A stretch of 64,000 nucleotides of DNA from Deltaproteobacteria bacterium (GTDB taxonomy: Bacteria; Desulfobacterota; Binatia; DP-6): assembly GCA_005888095.1 (NCBI GenBank), contig VBKF01000093.1, positions 1 to 64,000 of the forward strand, written 5' to 3'. Below the pieces are notes generated by a model. That model did no database searches and had not been told where the DNA came from. It worked only from the letters and a program-made list of their open reading frames with translations. Every line of letters begins with the position of its first letter. Position 1 is the stretch's first letter. Position numbers and translations under genes: made by a program. Of the stretch, positions 1-9,266 are shown one piece after another.

Positions 1-988
1 TCCGCTGGCTCATCTCGCTCCAGAAGAGCTTCACGACGCTCGACTCGGGACCGAGCGGCTCGCGGCGCGCCAGGCGCGAGAGCGTGCGCCAGCTGTTCAG
101 CCGCGTGATCTCGACGTCGATGAAGTGCTGCGCGAGCCGCTGGCGGATGACGGGGTCGGCCGCGCGAGGCGCCGCGCCATCGACCCCGTCGCGGGCGAGG
201 TGCAGCAGGTCGTCGAGCAGCATGCGGTGGATGACCAGCTGGCGCGGGGAGGTCCCGCGCTCGTGGGCGAGCGTCGTGCCGGCGATCGCCCAGCCCTGCT
301 GCTCGGCACCGACGAGCTGCGCGCGCGGCACGAAGACCCCGTCCAGGAAGACCTCGTTGAACTCCTCGCTGCCGGTCATCTGCCGGAGGGGCCGGACGCT
401 CACCCCCGGAGCCTGCATGTCGCAGACGAAGAAGCCGAGGCCCTTGGCCCCCGGAGCGGCGGCGTCGGTCCGCGCCAGCAGGATGCCCCAGCGCGCGAAC
501 TGCGCGTAGCTCGTCCATACCTTCTGGCCGCTCACCAGCCACCCGCCGGTGGCGGGCTCGGCGCGCGTGCGAAGCGCGGTCAGGTCCGACCCCGCGCCCG
601 GCTCCGAGAAGAGCTGGCACCAGAGCTCGTCGGCGGGCAGGATCGGCGGCAGGAAGCGCCGCTTCTGCTCCTCCGTGCCGTGCGCGATGAGCGTCGGCCC
701 GACCAGGTTGACGCCGATACGGTTGATGACCTCCGGCGCCCGCGCCGCGGCCAGCTCCTCTTGCAAAATGTAGTGCTCGACCGCCGATGCCCCACGCCCC
801 CCGTACGCGCGCGGCCAGTGGATGCCGACCCACCCACCGCCGTGCAGCGTCCGCTGCCAGCCGCGCAGCGCAGCGACCTCCTCCTCGAGCGACTGTGCCA
901 CGCCGGTAGACCGCGGCACGTGCTCCCGCAGCCACGCGCGGAGCTGGCTCCGGAACGCCTCCTCGGCAGGCGTGAACGAGAGATCCAC
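1..988 (-). CDS. Acyl-CoA dehydrogenase, 3' end cut by window edge
   Basis: FAD-dependent enzyme family that oxidises an acyl-CoA to the 2-enoyl-CoA and passes electrons to electron-transfer flavoprotein. About 329 of the usual 380-400 residues are visible. The N-terminal helical part opens VDLSFTPAEEAF. The central beta domain carries the substrate-site loop QLFSEPGAGSDL and the strand QKVWTSYAQFARW. The frame leaves the window inside PLGPESSVVKLFW of the C-terminal helices. The GTG at 988 matches the usual MDxxFT-like opening, but no clear Shine-Dalgarno is seen; a TTG lies slightly upstream. It lies 58 bp after the sigma-54 regulator on the same strand, so cotranscription is possible. The substrate cannot be read from sequence. 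Confidence 0.9.
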   Translation of the reverse strand, partial: MDLSFTPAEEAFRSQLRAWLREHVPRSTGVAQSLEEEVAALRGWQRTLHGGGWVGIHWPRAYGGRGASAVEHYILQEELAAARAPEVINRIGVNLVGPTLIAHGTEEQKRRFLPPILPADELWCQLFSEPGAGSDLTALRTRAEPATGGWLVSGQKVWTSYAQFARWGILLARTDAAAPGAKGLGFFVCDMQAPGVSVRPLRQMTGSEEFNEVFLDGVFVPRAQLVGAEQQGWAIAGTTLAHERGTSPRQLVIHRMLLDDLLHLARDGVDGAAPRAADPVIRQRLAQHFIDVEITRLNSWRTLSRLARREPLGPESSVVKLFWSEMSQR

Positions 989-1046
989 CGCCCGTACTTG
1001 CCCGCCGAGCGCAGCGCCGGTCAACTCGCGATGCGGACAGGCGGCC

Positions 1047-2507
1047 TCAGCCCTCCCGCTCGCGGAGCCCGTACTTCCCGATCTTCTTCTGCAGCGCCCG
1101 CACCGATATCCCGAGCCGCCGCGCGGTCTGGGTGCGGTTCTCCCCGTGGCGGCGCAGCTCCTGGATGATCAGCAGCTGCTCGATCCGGCCCATGCGGTCG
1201 CGCAGCCTGCTGTCGTCGCCGTTGGTCGCGGCCAGCGCCTCGTCGCCCGCCACCTCGCCCGAGAGGTGCAGCAGGTCGATCGATTCGCCCGGCTCGGCGA
1301 GCGCGACGGCACGCTCGAGCTCGTTCTTCAGCTCGCGTACGTTGCCGGGCCACGGGTACCGTTCGAGGCAGCGGAGCGCCGCCGCCGTGATGCCCTTCAG
1401 CTGCTTTCCGGCGTGGGCGTTGTAACGGTGGAAGAAATGCTGCGCGAGCAGCGCGACGTCGCCGGCGCGCGCCCGCAGCGGCGGCAGCGGGATCGGGAAG
1501 ACGGCCAGGCGGTAGAAGAGATCACGCCGGAAGCGACCCGTCTCGACGTCGGCCTTGAGGTCGCGGTTGGTGGCGGTGACGAGCCGCACGTCGACGCGGA
1601 CCGACTCCGACGCGCCGACCGGCCGGACGAGACCGTCCTCCACCACGCGCAGCACCTTCACCTGCATCGTCGGCGACATCTCGCCGATCTCGTCGAGGAA
1701 GATCGTGCCGCCGTTCGCCTCCTCGAACAGGCCCCGCCGGTCGCGGAGCGCCCCGGTGAAGGCGCCCTTCACGTGGCCGAAGAGCTCGCTCTCGAGCAGG
1801 GGCTCGGGCATCGAGCCGCAGTTCAGCGCGACGAACTTCCGTCCCTTGCGGGCGCTGTTGTAGTGGATGGAGCCGGCCGCCAGCTCCTTGCCGGTCCCGG
1901 TCTCGCCGGTCAGGAGCACCGTCACCGAGGACTGGCTCGCCTTCTCGAGGAGCCGGAAGACGTCGCGCATCGCCTGGCTCGAGCCGATGAGGTTGCCGAG
2001 ACGGTAGCGGTCGCTCACCTCGCGGCGGAGGGCCCGGTTCTCGACCTCGAGCTTCTCGTTCGCCGCCTGAAGCTCGGCGACGAGCCGCGTGTTCTCGGCG
2101 AGCAGCCTGGCGTTGCGCCGGCGGAGCCCGTAGGTCTCCATGGCGCCGCGCACGATCTGCACGAGCTCCGCGTTCTCCCAGGGCTTGGTGATGAACTGGT
2201 AGACGCGGCCGGCGTTGATCGCCTCGAGGAGGCTGCCGGCGTCGGCGTACGCGGTCAGCACGATGCGCACGACGTCGGGCCTCTCCTCGGCCACGCGCGC
2301 GAGCAGCTCCGTGCCCGCCATGCCCGGCATGCGCTGGTCGGCGATGACGACGCCCACCTCGGCCTCGGCCAGCCGGGCGAGCGCCTCCTCGCCGCTGCGT
2401 GCCGTGAGGACCGGAAACTCGCCCTGGAAGAGCTGCGGGATAAGCGCGAGGACGGGGGTTTCGTCGTCGACCACCAGCACGGCGGCCGCAGGCTCGGAAA
2501 CGCTCAT
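1047..2507 (-). CDS. Sigma-54-dependent response regulator (NtrC class)
   Basis: Cytoplasmic transcription activator of 486 residues. An N-terminal receiver domain carries the likely phospho-acceptor Asp57 (VVIADQRMPG) and the conserved Lys in ITKPWE. A coiled linker leads to an AAA+ domain with Walker A GETGTGKE, the sigma-54 contact loop GAFTGA and Walker B-like IFLDEIGE. The C-terminal Fis-type helix-turn-helix is TARRLGISVRALQKKIGKYG. All elements needed to remodel RpoN polymerase are present. Its ATG overlaps the kinase stop as ATGA, so the pair is translationally coupled and almost certainly a cognate two-component system. The targets are unknown; sigma-54 type promoters elsewhere in the window are candidates. 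Confidence 0.95.
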   Translation of the reverse strand: MSVSEPAAAVLVVDDETPVLALIPQLFQGEFPVLTARSGEEALARLAEAEVGVVIADQRMPGMAGTELLARVAEERPDVVRIVLTAYADAGSLLEAINAGRVYQFITKPWENAELVQIVRGAMETYGLRRRNARLLAENTRLVAELQAANEKLEVENRALRREVSDRYRLGNLIGSSQAMRDVFRLLEKASQSSVTVLLTGETGTGKELAAGSIHYNSARKGRKFVALNCGSMPEPLLESELFGHVKGAFTGALRDRRGLFEEANGGTIFLDEIGEMSPTMQVKVLRVVEDGLVRPVGASESVRVDVRLVTATNRDLKADVETGRFRRDLFYRLAVFPIPLPPLRARAGDVALLAQHFFHRYNAHAGKQLKGITAAALRCLERYPWPGNVRELKNELERAVALAEPGESIDLLHLSGEVAGDEALAATNGDDSRLRDRMGRIEQLLIIQELRRHGENRTQTARRLGISVRALQKKIGKYGLREREG

Positions 2508-4999
2508 GCACTCTCCGCGACCACCGGGGGGGGATCGACGGGCAGCCGGACGACGAAGGTGGCACCTTTCCCCGGCGCGCTCTGCAGCTGGATATCGCCG
2601 CCGTGGCGGGCCACCAGCGAGTGGGCGATGGCGAGCCCGAGCCCGGTTCCTTGGCCGACGGCCTTCGTCGTGAAGAAGGGCTCGAAAACGCGCTCGCACA
2701 GCTCCGGCGCGATGCCCGGGCCGCTGTCGCTCACCTCGACGAACACGCTGCCATTGTCCGCATACGTCCTCAGGCGGATTTCCCCCTGTCCTTCGACCGC
2801 CTGCACGGCGTTCGTCAAGAGGTTCATGAAGACCTGGTCGATCTGCCCGGGGTTGCAGCGCGGGCGCGGGATGTCGCCGTAGGCGCGGCGGATCTCGATC
2901 CGGTCGCGGTACTCGCCGCGCAGGAGCTGGAGCGCCCGGTCGAGGCCCGCGTGCAGGTCGGTCGGCTCTCGCCCGTCCTGCGGCGCGCGGGCGAAGGCGG
3001 TGAGCTCGCGGACGATGCGCGCGGCCCGCGCCGCTCCCTCGCGGCAGATGTTGGCGTTCTGCGCGAGCGCGTCCAGGCGCTCCGCGCAGGCGGGGTCGGC
3101 GGTCCCGTCGAGTCGCTCCCGCAGGTCGAGGGCCGCGATGTGGATGAGGTCGACGCTCGCATTGATGAACGCCACCGGGTTGTTGATCTCGTGCGCGATG
3201 CCCGCCACCAGGCGACCGAGGGACGCGAGCTTGTCGGCGCGCGCGAGGTGGGTCCGGGCGGCGAGCAGCGCCTCGTGGGTGCGGGCCAGGTCCTGCGTCC
3301 GCTCCTCCACCCGCTGCTCCAACGTTGCGGTGAGCTCGCGTACGGCGGTGTAGGAGGCGGCGTTGCGGAGCGCGATGGCGGACTGGTTGCCGAGCGTGCG
3401 CAGGAGCCTCAGGTCGTGCGAGCCGTAGGCGGCGCCCGAGCGCTTCGGCCCGAGCGCGAGGAGCCCCTCGAGGCTCTCCTCCACACGCAGGGCGACGATC
3501 AGCTTGGCGCCCGCCGCGGCGAGGGCGCGGGCGCCCGGGCTCGAAGCCGCAACGAGCGACATCACGGAGGCCCCCGGCCCGGGCACGGCGCGCACCACCG
3601 GATCGGCGGCCGCGACGGCCATGCCGCTCCGGTCCCGCAGCGTCCCGGCGCCGTCCGGGAGGAGGAGCAGGCACGGTGCGGGCGCCATGGTCTGCGTGAG
3701 CGTGCGGGCGATGGCCGCGACGATCTCGCTCCGGTCGAGCGACGCCGCGAGCGTCCGGCTGACCGCTTCCACGGTGGCCTCGGGGTCGTAGTGGGTGCGG
3801 AAGAAGAGCCGGTCGACGAGACGCTGCACCGCCCGCCGGACGGGCGCGAAGATCACCACCACGGCCAGGGTGAAGAGGAAGGGTGTCCAGGCCGAAAACC
3901 CGGGCGGCTCACCCGGCCCGAGGGCATGGGCGGCGCCGAGCAGGACCACGTAGCCGATGGTCACCGCCGCGCTGAAGACGACGTAGAAGACGCTGCGCGT
4001 GAGCAGCGGGTCGAGGTCGAGGAGGTCGTGCTTCAGGATGGCGTAGGTGACCGCCAGCGGCAGCAGGGCGGAAGTCACCGGCAGCAGGTTCACCGGCAGC
4101 GGCACGCGCGCCGCCACCGCCGCGAGCTCGACCGCCGCGGGCGCCCCGATGGCGACGAGACTGGCGAGCGCCACCACCTGGACCCGCACCCGTCCCTCGG
4201 GCGCGGCGCGGCGGTACCAGGACACGATGAGACCGCAGGCGGCGAGCGCCATCGCCGCGAAGTACACGAGGCTCCAGTCGAAGAAGCGCATCCACAGCTC
4301 GGGGGCCCGGTCGTAGAGCCCAATGTCGAGACCGGCCTGGACGAGCGTGACGACGGCGAGACCGCCGAGCAGCAGGGGACCATGGCGGGGCAGCGGGCGG
4401 TCGGGGAAGGTGAGGGCGAGCGCCAGGAGCGCCGCCGGCGCCACGGCTTGGGCGACGGCGTAGAGCGAGCGGAAGTGGAAGCGGTAGAAGTCGCCGAGCG
4501 TGACCACCATCATGAGGCCCCAGGCCGTACAGAAGACCAGCATCGCTGCGCTCGCGGGCCGGCCGGGCTTGAGGTAGGCGACGACGAAGCCGAGCACCAG
4601 GAACACGGCGCCGTTGACAAGCAGGACGCCGAACAGCGAGACGTAGTCGGCGAGCCCGAAGCGCATGATCGGGACCGTCCGTTCGACGCGCCCCGCGGGC
4701 GTGAGGAAGGTGTAGCGCACCGGCGTGCCCGGATGACCCGCCCACGTCTCCTCGACCAGGTCGGGCACCCGCTCGACCGGCCGGCCGTCGACGGCGATCA
4801 GCTTCCCGCCGAACGGCACGCCCGCGTGGAACCCGCTCCAGTGGCCCAGGGCATTCGGCGCGACGATCAGGTTGCGCCCGAGCAGGAACCCCATGAACGG
4901 GCGGTGCACCCACGCCGTCGAGTCGACCACGCAGACGAGGGTGACGCCCGCAATCGCGGCCACGAGCGGGTGAAGAACCCGGCGGTCGGTCAGCAGCAT
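2504..4999 (-). CDS. Membrane sensor histidine kinase with PDZ-like loop, 7TM-type region and GAF
   Basis: 831-residue inner-membrane sensor kinase. One N-terminal membrane helix (about 9-27) is followed by a PDZ-like segment (GVPFGGKLIAVDGRPVERV, about 55-80). About eight hydrophobic helices follow (115-345), then a GAF-like region and a coiled coil, HisKA with His603 in AGIAHEINNP, and HATPase_c with NLLTNAVQA, DSGPGI and GTGLGLAI. Order and motifs are complete. The start at 4999 is the first ATG directly before the first helix. The frame stays open far upstream, but that stretch is antisense to lnt. Only 18 bp separate it from the divergent lnt, so its promoter must lie inside lnt. A paralogue lies at 20255-22663. 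The signal sensed is unknown. Confidence 0.93.
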   Translation of the reverse strand: MLLTDRRVLHPLVAAIAGVTLVCVVDSTAWVHRPFMGFLLGRNLIVAPNALGHWSGFHAGVPFGGKLIAVDGRPVERVPDLVEETWAGHPGTPVRYTFLTPAGRVERTVPIMRFGLADYVSLFGVLLVNGAVFLVLGFVVAYLKPGRPASAAMLVFCTAWGLMMVVTLGDFYRFHFRSLYAVAQAVAPAALLALALTFPDRPLPRHGPLLLGGLAVVTLVQAGLDIGLYDRAPELWMRFFDWSLVYFAAMALAACGLIVSWYRRAAPEGRVRVQVVALASLVAIGAPAAVELAAVAARVPLPVNLLPVTSALLPLAVTYAILKHDLLDLDPLLTRSVFYVVFSAAVTIGYVVLLGAAHALGPGEPPGFSAWTPFLFTLAVVVIFAPVRRAVQRLVDRLFFRTHYDPEATVEAVSRTLAASLDRSEIVAAIARTLTQTMAPAPCLLLLPDGAGTLRDRSGMAVAAADPVVRAVPGPGASVMSLVAASSPGARALAAAGAKLIVALRVEESLEGLLALGPKRSGAAYGSHDLRLLRTLGNQSAIALRNAASYTAVRELTATLEQRVEERTQDLARTHEALLAARTHLARADKLASLGRLVAGIAHEINNPVAFINASVDLIHIAALDLRERLDGTADPACAERLDALAQNANICREGAARAARIVRELTAFARAPQDGREPTDLHAGLDRALQLLRGEYRDRIEIRRAYGDIPRPRCNPGQIDQVFMNLLTNAVQAVEGQGEIRLRTYADNGSVFVEVSDSGPGIAPELCERVFEPFFTTKAVGQGTGLGLAIAHSLVARHGGDIQLQSAPGKGATFVVRLPVDPPPVVAESA

Positions 5000-5017
5000 G
5001 GTCGGCGCGCTCGCGGC

Positions 5018-6487
5018 ATGATTCGAGCAATATCCGCGCCATGGACGGCGGCGGCGGTCTCGGGGCTCGCGCTTGCCGCGAGCTTCCCCCCCATGGGCCT
5101 CTCCCTGCTCGCCTGGTTCGCTCCCTGGCCCCTTCTGCGAGCGCTCGGCGGCCGCCCCTGGCGCGCCCGGCTCGCGCTCGCGTCGCTCGCGGGGCTCCTC
5201 TGGTCGCTCGGCACCGTCGGCTCCTGGCTCTACCCGGCGGCCCGCGAACATCTCGCCGCGGGGCCGCTCGCCGCCGCGGCGCTCACCGTCGCGGCGGCCT
5301 GGACGTATGGCGGAGCCTACCTCGCAGGGCTCGGGCTGGTCTATGGGTGGTTGCCACGCCCGCGCTGGCTCGCGACACCGGCGGCCTGGGTGCTCCTCGA
5401 GCAGCTCCGCACCCGGGTGCTCGGCGGCGCCCCGTGGGCACTCCTGGGCCACACGCAGCACGATGCCCTGCCCTTCGCCCAGCTGGCCGAGCTGACCGGC
5501 GTGGCCGGGCTCTCCTTCCTCGTGCTGCTGCCGGCGGCGGCGCTCGCCGAGCGCGGACGCGGGCGGACGGCAGGGCTCGCGGTCTCCGCCGCGGCCCTGG
5601 CAGCCGCGTTCGTCTTCGGCGAGTACCGGCTGCGCGCGTTTGTAGCGCTGCCGGCCGCCGATGCGCCGCCGGTCCTCACCGTGGTGAGCGGACACAACCT
5701 CGCGCGCGACCCGCTCGGCGAGTACCTGGCCGCAAGCGCCGTCGCCGAGCCCGCGCCGCTCACCATCTGGCCGGAAACCGCCGCGCCCGGCTATCTCGCC
5801 GACGACCCCCTCGCCGCCCAAACGGTGGCGCGCGCCGCGCGGGCACGCGGCTGGCTCCTGCTCGGAGCGTCGCGCTACGACGGCAGCGGACCGAGCCGTC
5901 GGTATTTCAACTCCGCCCTGCTGTTCGACGGCGACGGACGGCTCCGCCAGACGTACGACAAGCGGCGGCTGGTCCCGTTCGCGGAGCGGTCGCCGTTCCC
6001 GTCGCTCGCCACGCTGGTGCGCCCGTTCAGCCCGGGCACGGCCGACGCGCCGCTCGTGGCCGAGGGGCTCCGCATCGGGCCGCTGGTGTGCTGGGAAGCC
6101 ATCTTCCCGGAGCTCGCGCGCAGCTACGCCCGCCAGGGGGTCGACGTCCTCGTGAACCTCACCAGCGACCGTGACCTCGGTGCCGGTGCGTCGCAGCAGC
6201 TCGCGTTCTCGCGCTTTCGCGCCATCGAGACCCGCCGCTGGCTGGTGCGCGCCTCGGGCACCGGGCCGACGCTGCTCGTCGATCCGGCGGGGCGTGTCCA
6301 CCGCGCTGACACGCTGCGCGTCGGCGGCGCCGCGAGCGCGGCGCCCACCGTCTATGTCCGGTACGGCGAGACGATGAGCTGGCTCTCGGCCGCGCTGCTG
6401 GGTGTCCTCTTTTTCCGGCGAACCGCGAACGGTTCGCCGCGGTCGGGGGCGAACGCGGCGTCGCACGCAGGCGGTCGAGCCTGCTGA
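5018..6487 (+). CDS. lnt: Apolipoprotein N-acyltransferase, copy 1 (divergent)
   Basis: Inner-membrane enzyme family that adds the third acyl chain to the N-terminal Cys of lipoproteins. 489 residues: an N-terminal block of about six membrane helices, then a nitrilase-fold periplasmic domain. The catalytic triad is visible as Glu in TIWPETAAPGY, Lys in TYDKRRLVPFAE and Cys in PLVCWEAIFPE. The usual LVNxSNDAWFG motif after the Cys is replaced by LVNLTSDRDLGAG, unlike copy 2 at 24033, so substrate handling may differ. The start ATG 5018 opens MIRAISAPW just before the first helix. The gene is divergent from the kinase with an 18-bp gap. It could be the specialised and copy 2 the housekeeping enzyme, or both may share the work. 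Confidence 0.9.
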   Translation: MIRAISAPWTAAAVSGLALAASFPPMGLSLLAWFAPWPLLRALGGRPWRARLALASLAGLLWSLGTVGSWLYPAAREHLAAGPLAAAALTVAAAWTYGGAYLAGLGLVYGWLPRPRWLATPAAWVLLEQLRTRVLGGAPWALLGHTQHDALPFAQLAELTGVAGLSFLVLLPAAALAERGRGRTAGLAVSAAALAAAFVFGEYRLRAFVALPAADAPPVLTVVSGHNLARDPLGEYLAASAVAEPAPLTIWPETAAPGYLADDPLAAQTVARAARARGWLLLGASRYDGSGPSRRYFNSALLFDGDGRLRQTYDKRRLVPFAERSPFPSLATLVRPFSPGTADAPLVAEGLRIGPLVCWEAIFPELARSYARQGVDVLVNLTSDRDLGAGASQQLAFSRFRAIETRRWLVRASGTGPTLLVDPAGRVHRADTLRVGGAASAAPTVYVRYGETMSWLSAALLGVLFFRRTANGSPRSGANAASHAGGRAC

Positions 6488-6626
6488 CCGCGCGCCGCGC
6501 GGGCTTCGAGGCCCTGGAACGCCGGTTCGCATCAGGCCGCTGGCGGCCGAGTTCGCGTCCCGCCTCGGGCCCGCCGCTCGCATTGCGTTCGCGTCGATAC
6601 CTGAGTTAAGAGCAGGCGACGCCTCC
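6488..6626 (+). promoter_or_regulatory. Intergenic region with candidate sigma-70 type promoter
   Basis: A GC-rich inverted repeat (CCGCGCG/CGCGCGG, 6488-6503) follows the lnt stop. A possible -35 TTGCGT (6583-6588), 17-bp spacer and -10 TTAAGA (6606-6611) lie just upstream of the exported-protein start at 6627. The matches are only partial. Confidence 0.35.
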
Positions 6627-7783
6627 ATGCGTCCCTCAAGCCGCGTCCTCCTCGCAGGACTACTCGCGGTCGTGTCGCTGGTGGCCTTCCGCGTCCCGGC
6701 CCACGCCTGGTGCGTGGGTGGGGCCCCGCCCGCGCTCGACGAGGACAACGACGGCCTCAACGACATCCAGGAGCGCTTCTTCGGGACCGACCCGAACAAC
6801 CCGGACACGAACGGGAACGGCATCCTCGACGGCGACGAGGACGCCGATGGCGACGGCATCCCGAACAAGGACGAGCCGACGATCTTCTCGCTCGAGGGGT
6901 TCGTCGACCCGTTCGCCGCACGAACGCATAACATCGCGCTGGTGATCGAGGGGACGAACCTCTTCCCCCACTTCGTGGGGAGCATCAATCGCATCAACTT
7001 CGTCCAGACGCGGCAGCTGGTCTCTTCCCCCACTTCGTGGGGAGCATCAATCGCATCAACTTCGTCCAGACGCGGCAGCTGGTCTGGAACTCGCAACGCC
7101 GGAAGCTCAACAAGCGCGTCCGCATCTACCTGCGCATGTCGTGGAGCCGCGCCCAGAAGCTCGCGGGCAAGCTCGAGGTGGAGACGGCGCTAGGCGACAC
7201 CAATTTCCTCTCGTTCCAGCGCATGAACTGTCCCGGCGGCCCGCCGCAGGTCATGGCCGCCGCCCTCGTGAACCTGAACACGCGCCTCAAGGGAACCACC
7301 TACCACCTGAGCTACGTCGCCATCGGCGGGTGCAACCTGATCGACCGCGAGGGGAAGCGGGCGCGGACCCGGGTGCGGCTCGCGGACCACGACATCCTGC
7401 TCCGCGTGCCCTACGGCGGCATCCAGATGCTGCCCACCCGAGTCATGATCCCGGCGCACGGCGCGGCGAAGCCCGACCCGATCTACCCGTACTCCGACAA
7501 CATCAACGTGGGGGACACGCTCTCGATCGTCACCGACGACGGCGAGAGCAACGCGGTCACCGTCGATCCCCCGATCGCCGACCTGCGCATTCCGACCGAG
7601 GACCTCGGCGAGGACCACGATCAGGATGGGCTCACGAGCGACGTCGAGCTGCAGCTCGGCACGGACCCGCTCGCCTACGACACCGACCACGACAAGCTCT
7701 CCGACGGCCAGGAGCTCGAGCGCGGCACCGATCCGCTCGACCCCGACACCAACGGCGACGGGCTGTTCGACGGCGACGAGTAG
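6627..7783 (+). pseudogene. Exported Ca-binding-repeat protein gene frameshifted by 62-bp tandem duplication
   Basis: The frame starts at ATG 6627 with a signal peptide (LLAGLLAVVSLVAF..AHA) and then aspartate-rich, thrombospondin-type-3-like calcium repeats (DEDNDGLND, DTNGNGILDGDE, DADGDGIPNKDE). At 6961-7084 an exact 62-bp segment occurs twice in tandem. Because 62 is not a multiple of three, the reading frame shifts and the intact downstream part continues in another frame (from about 7037). If one copy is removed, a continuous protein of about 364 residues results. It would have a central domain of unknown function and a second repeat block at the C-terminus (DHDQDGLT, DTDHDKLSDGQE, DTNGDGLFDGDE). 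Either the gene is truly broken or phase-variable, or the duplication is an assembly artefact. A surface or periplasmic role is inferred. Confidence 0.8.
6961..7084 (+). repeat. Perfect tandem duplication, 2 x 62 bp
   Basis: Bases 6961-7022 and 7023-7084 are identical over all 62 positions. The unit covers codons of the exported protein (NLFPHFVGSINRINF...). The junction could be shifted by one base because both copies are preceded by C. Confidence 0.97.
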
Positions 7784-7976
7784 TTCCGGCGCCGCCCCGA
7801 ACGACCGGTCGCGTTTCGAGGCCGCGGCCCTGGTTATCACTCGCTCGCCGCGCGGCACGATTCTTTCAAGGGCATCGAGCGAGCGGCCCGGTCCAGTCCG
7901 CCAGATCAGACCGCGGCCCTGGCCGGTGACAGAGGGGTCGATGCAGCGCATCGGCCCCTCGCCGGCCGATGATGAG

Positions 7977-8002
7977 CGCGACCCAAGACATCTTGGGTCG
8001 CG
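7977..8002. terminator. Bidirectional hairpin terminator between convergent genes
   Basis: A perfect 12-bp stem, CGCGACCCAAGA pairing with TCTTGGGTCGCG, with a two-base centre. It sits between the exported-protein gene (ends 7783) and the CoA transferase stop (8006) on the other strand. There is no T-tract, as is common in very GC-rich genomes. A weaker imperfect hairpin lies just before it (7921-7967). Confidence 0.7.
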
Positions 8003-8005
8003 GGC

Positions 8006-9220
8006 CTACACGACGCCGCGGGCGCGCAAGCGCTCGACCTCGGCGGGCGCGACGCCGATCTCGCCGAGGAGCGTCGGCGTGTCGGACCCGAGCGGCGCCG
8101 CCGGACGATAGCGGGGTGCGACGCCGCTCATCTTGATCGGGCACCCCACTTCCCGGAGCGTGCCGAACAGCGGGTGGGGGACGTCGACCACCATCTGCCG
8201 GGCCGCGGTCTGCTCGTCGGCGAGCGCCTCCTCGACCGCGTGGACGGGCGCCGCCGGCACCCGACCGCGCAGGCGCGCGAGCCACTCCGCGGTGGTGCGC
8301 GTGCCGAACGTGCGGGCGAGCAGCGGCACGAGCGCGTCACGATGCTCGAGCCGATCGGCGAAGCTCCGAAAGCGCGGGTCGTCGCGGAGCGCGCCGAGCT
8401 CGAGGCAGTCCACCAGCCGCTCCCAGAACTTCTCCTTCATGCACATGACGACGATCCAGCCGTCACGGGTGGGGAAGCGCTGGCTCGGGACGAGGCTCTG
8501 GTGGGCGCCATCCGGAAGGCGGGCGGCCCTCCAGTCTCGATTGAGCGTCCACACCGCGAGGTAGTTGAGCATCGAGAGCGCGGCGTCGAAGAGCGAGACG
8601 TCGAGATCGCACCCCGCGCCCGTCTCGCGCGCGCGATGGAGCCCGATCATCAGCGCGAGCGCCGACAGCATGCCACCCGCGAAGTCCACCACCGACACCC
8701 CCGAGCGCGTGGGCGGGCCGTCGGGCTCGCCGGTGACGCTCATGAAGCCGGCGTAGGCCTGGAGGATGAAATCGTAGCCCGGCTCGCCCGCCCGCGGGCC
8801 GGTCCGGCCGAACCCGGAGAGCGTGCAGCACACGACGCGCGGGTTGGCCGTGCGCAGCGCGGCGTAGTCGAGGCCGAGCTTCGCGGGCAGGTCGCCGCGC
8901 AGGTTCGTGTAGACGGCGTCGGCCCGCGCGACCAGCCGGTGGAGGAGCTCGCGGCCCTCGGGCGCGCGCAGGTTGAGCGTCAGGCTGCGGGCGCCGCGGT
9001 TGAGCGCCTGGTAGTAGAGGCCGTCGGCGGCGGCGGGCTCGTTGAATGGCGGCACCCGGCGCGCCTCGTCGCCGCCGGTGGTCGGGTCCTCCACCTTGAC
9101 GACGTCCGCGCCGAGGTCGGCGAGGAGCGTCATGGCATAGGGGCCGGCGCCGAGCTGCGTGAAGGCCAGCACGCGCACGCCGGCGAGCGGCGGCGCGGCG
9201 CCGTTCGGGTTGACACTCAT
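8006..9220 (-). CDS. CaiB/BaiF family (family III) CoA transferase
   Basis: 404-residue cytoplasmic enzyme family that moves CoA between carboxylic acids through an aspartyl-CoA thioester. The N-terminal Rossmann-like start is LAGVRVLAFTQLGAGPY followed by LADLGADVVKVEDP. The conserved GYDFILQA contains the expected catalytic Asp. The C-terminal half is typical (DVSLFDAALSMLNYLA, then HPLFGTLREVG). Length is normal for the family. The start ATG 9220 gives the standard N-terminus. It is divergent from the HO-like/SDR pair, with 46 bp between starts, and convergent with the broken exported gene. The donor and acceptor acids are unknown; with the nearby acyl-CoA dehydrogenase it suggests activation of a carboxylic acid for beta-oxidation-like breakdown. 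Confidence 0.93.
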   Translation of the reverse strand: MSVNPNGAAPPLAGVRVLAFTQLGAGPYAMTLLADLGADVVKVEDPTTGGDEARRVPPFNEPAAADGLYYQALNRGARSLTLNLRAPEGRELLHRLVARADAVYTNLRGDLPAKLGLDYAALRTANPRVVCCTLSGFGRTGPRAGEPGYDFILQAYAGFMSVTGEPDGPPTRSGVSVVDFAGGMLSALALMIGLHRARETGAGCDLDVSLFDAALSMLNYLAVWTLNRDWRAARLPDGAHQSLVPSQRFPTRDGWIVVMCMKEKFWERLVDCLELGALRDDPRFRSFADRLEHRDALVPLLARTFGTRTTAEWLARLRGRVPAAPVHAVEEALADEQTAARQMVVDVPHPLFGTLREVGCPIKMSGVAPRYRPAAPLGSDTPTLLGEIGVAPAEVERLRARGVV

Positions 9221-9266
9221 CGCGCGATGCTCCTACATTGCCCGCGCCCGTTCAACCGAGGCTCGC

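Noticed and set aside
125-4980. Very long open frames on the plus strand opposite the regulator and kinase genes
   Set aside because: They are Arg/Asp/Glu/Val-rich mirror frames of GC-rich genes, with no family motif. The minus-strand proteins are clearly real.
2603-5017. In-frame upstream extension of lnt copy 1 for 800 codons
   Set aside because: It is antisense to the kinase; the Lnt homology begins at ATG 5018.
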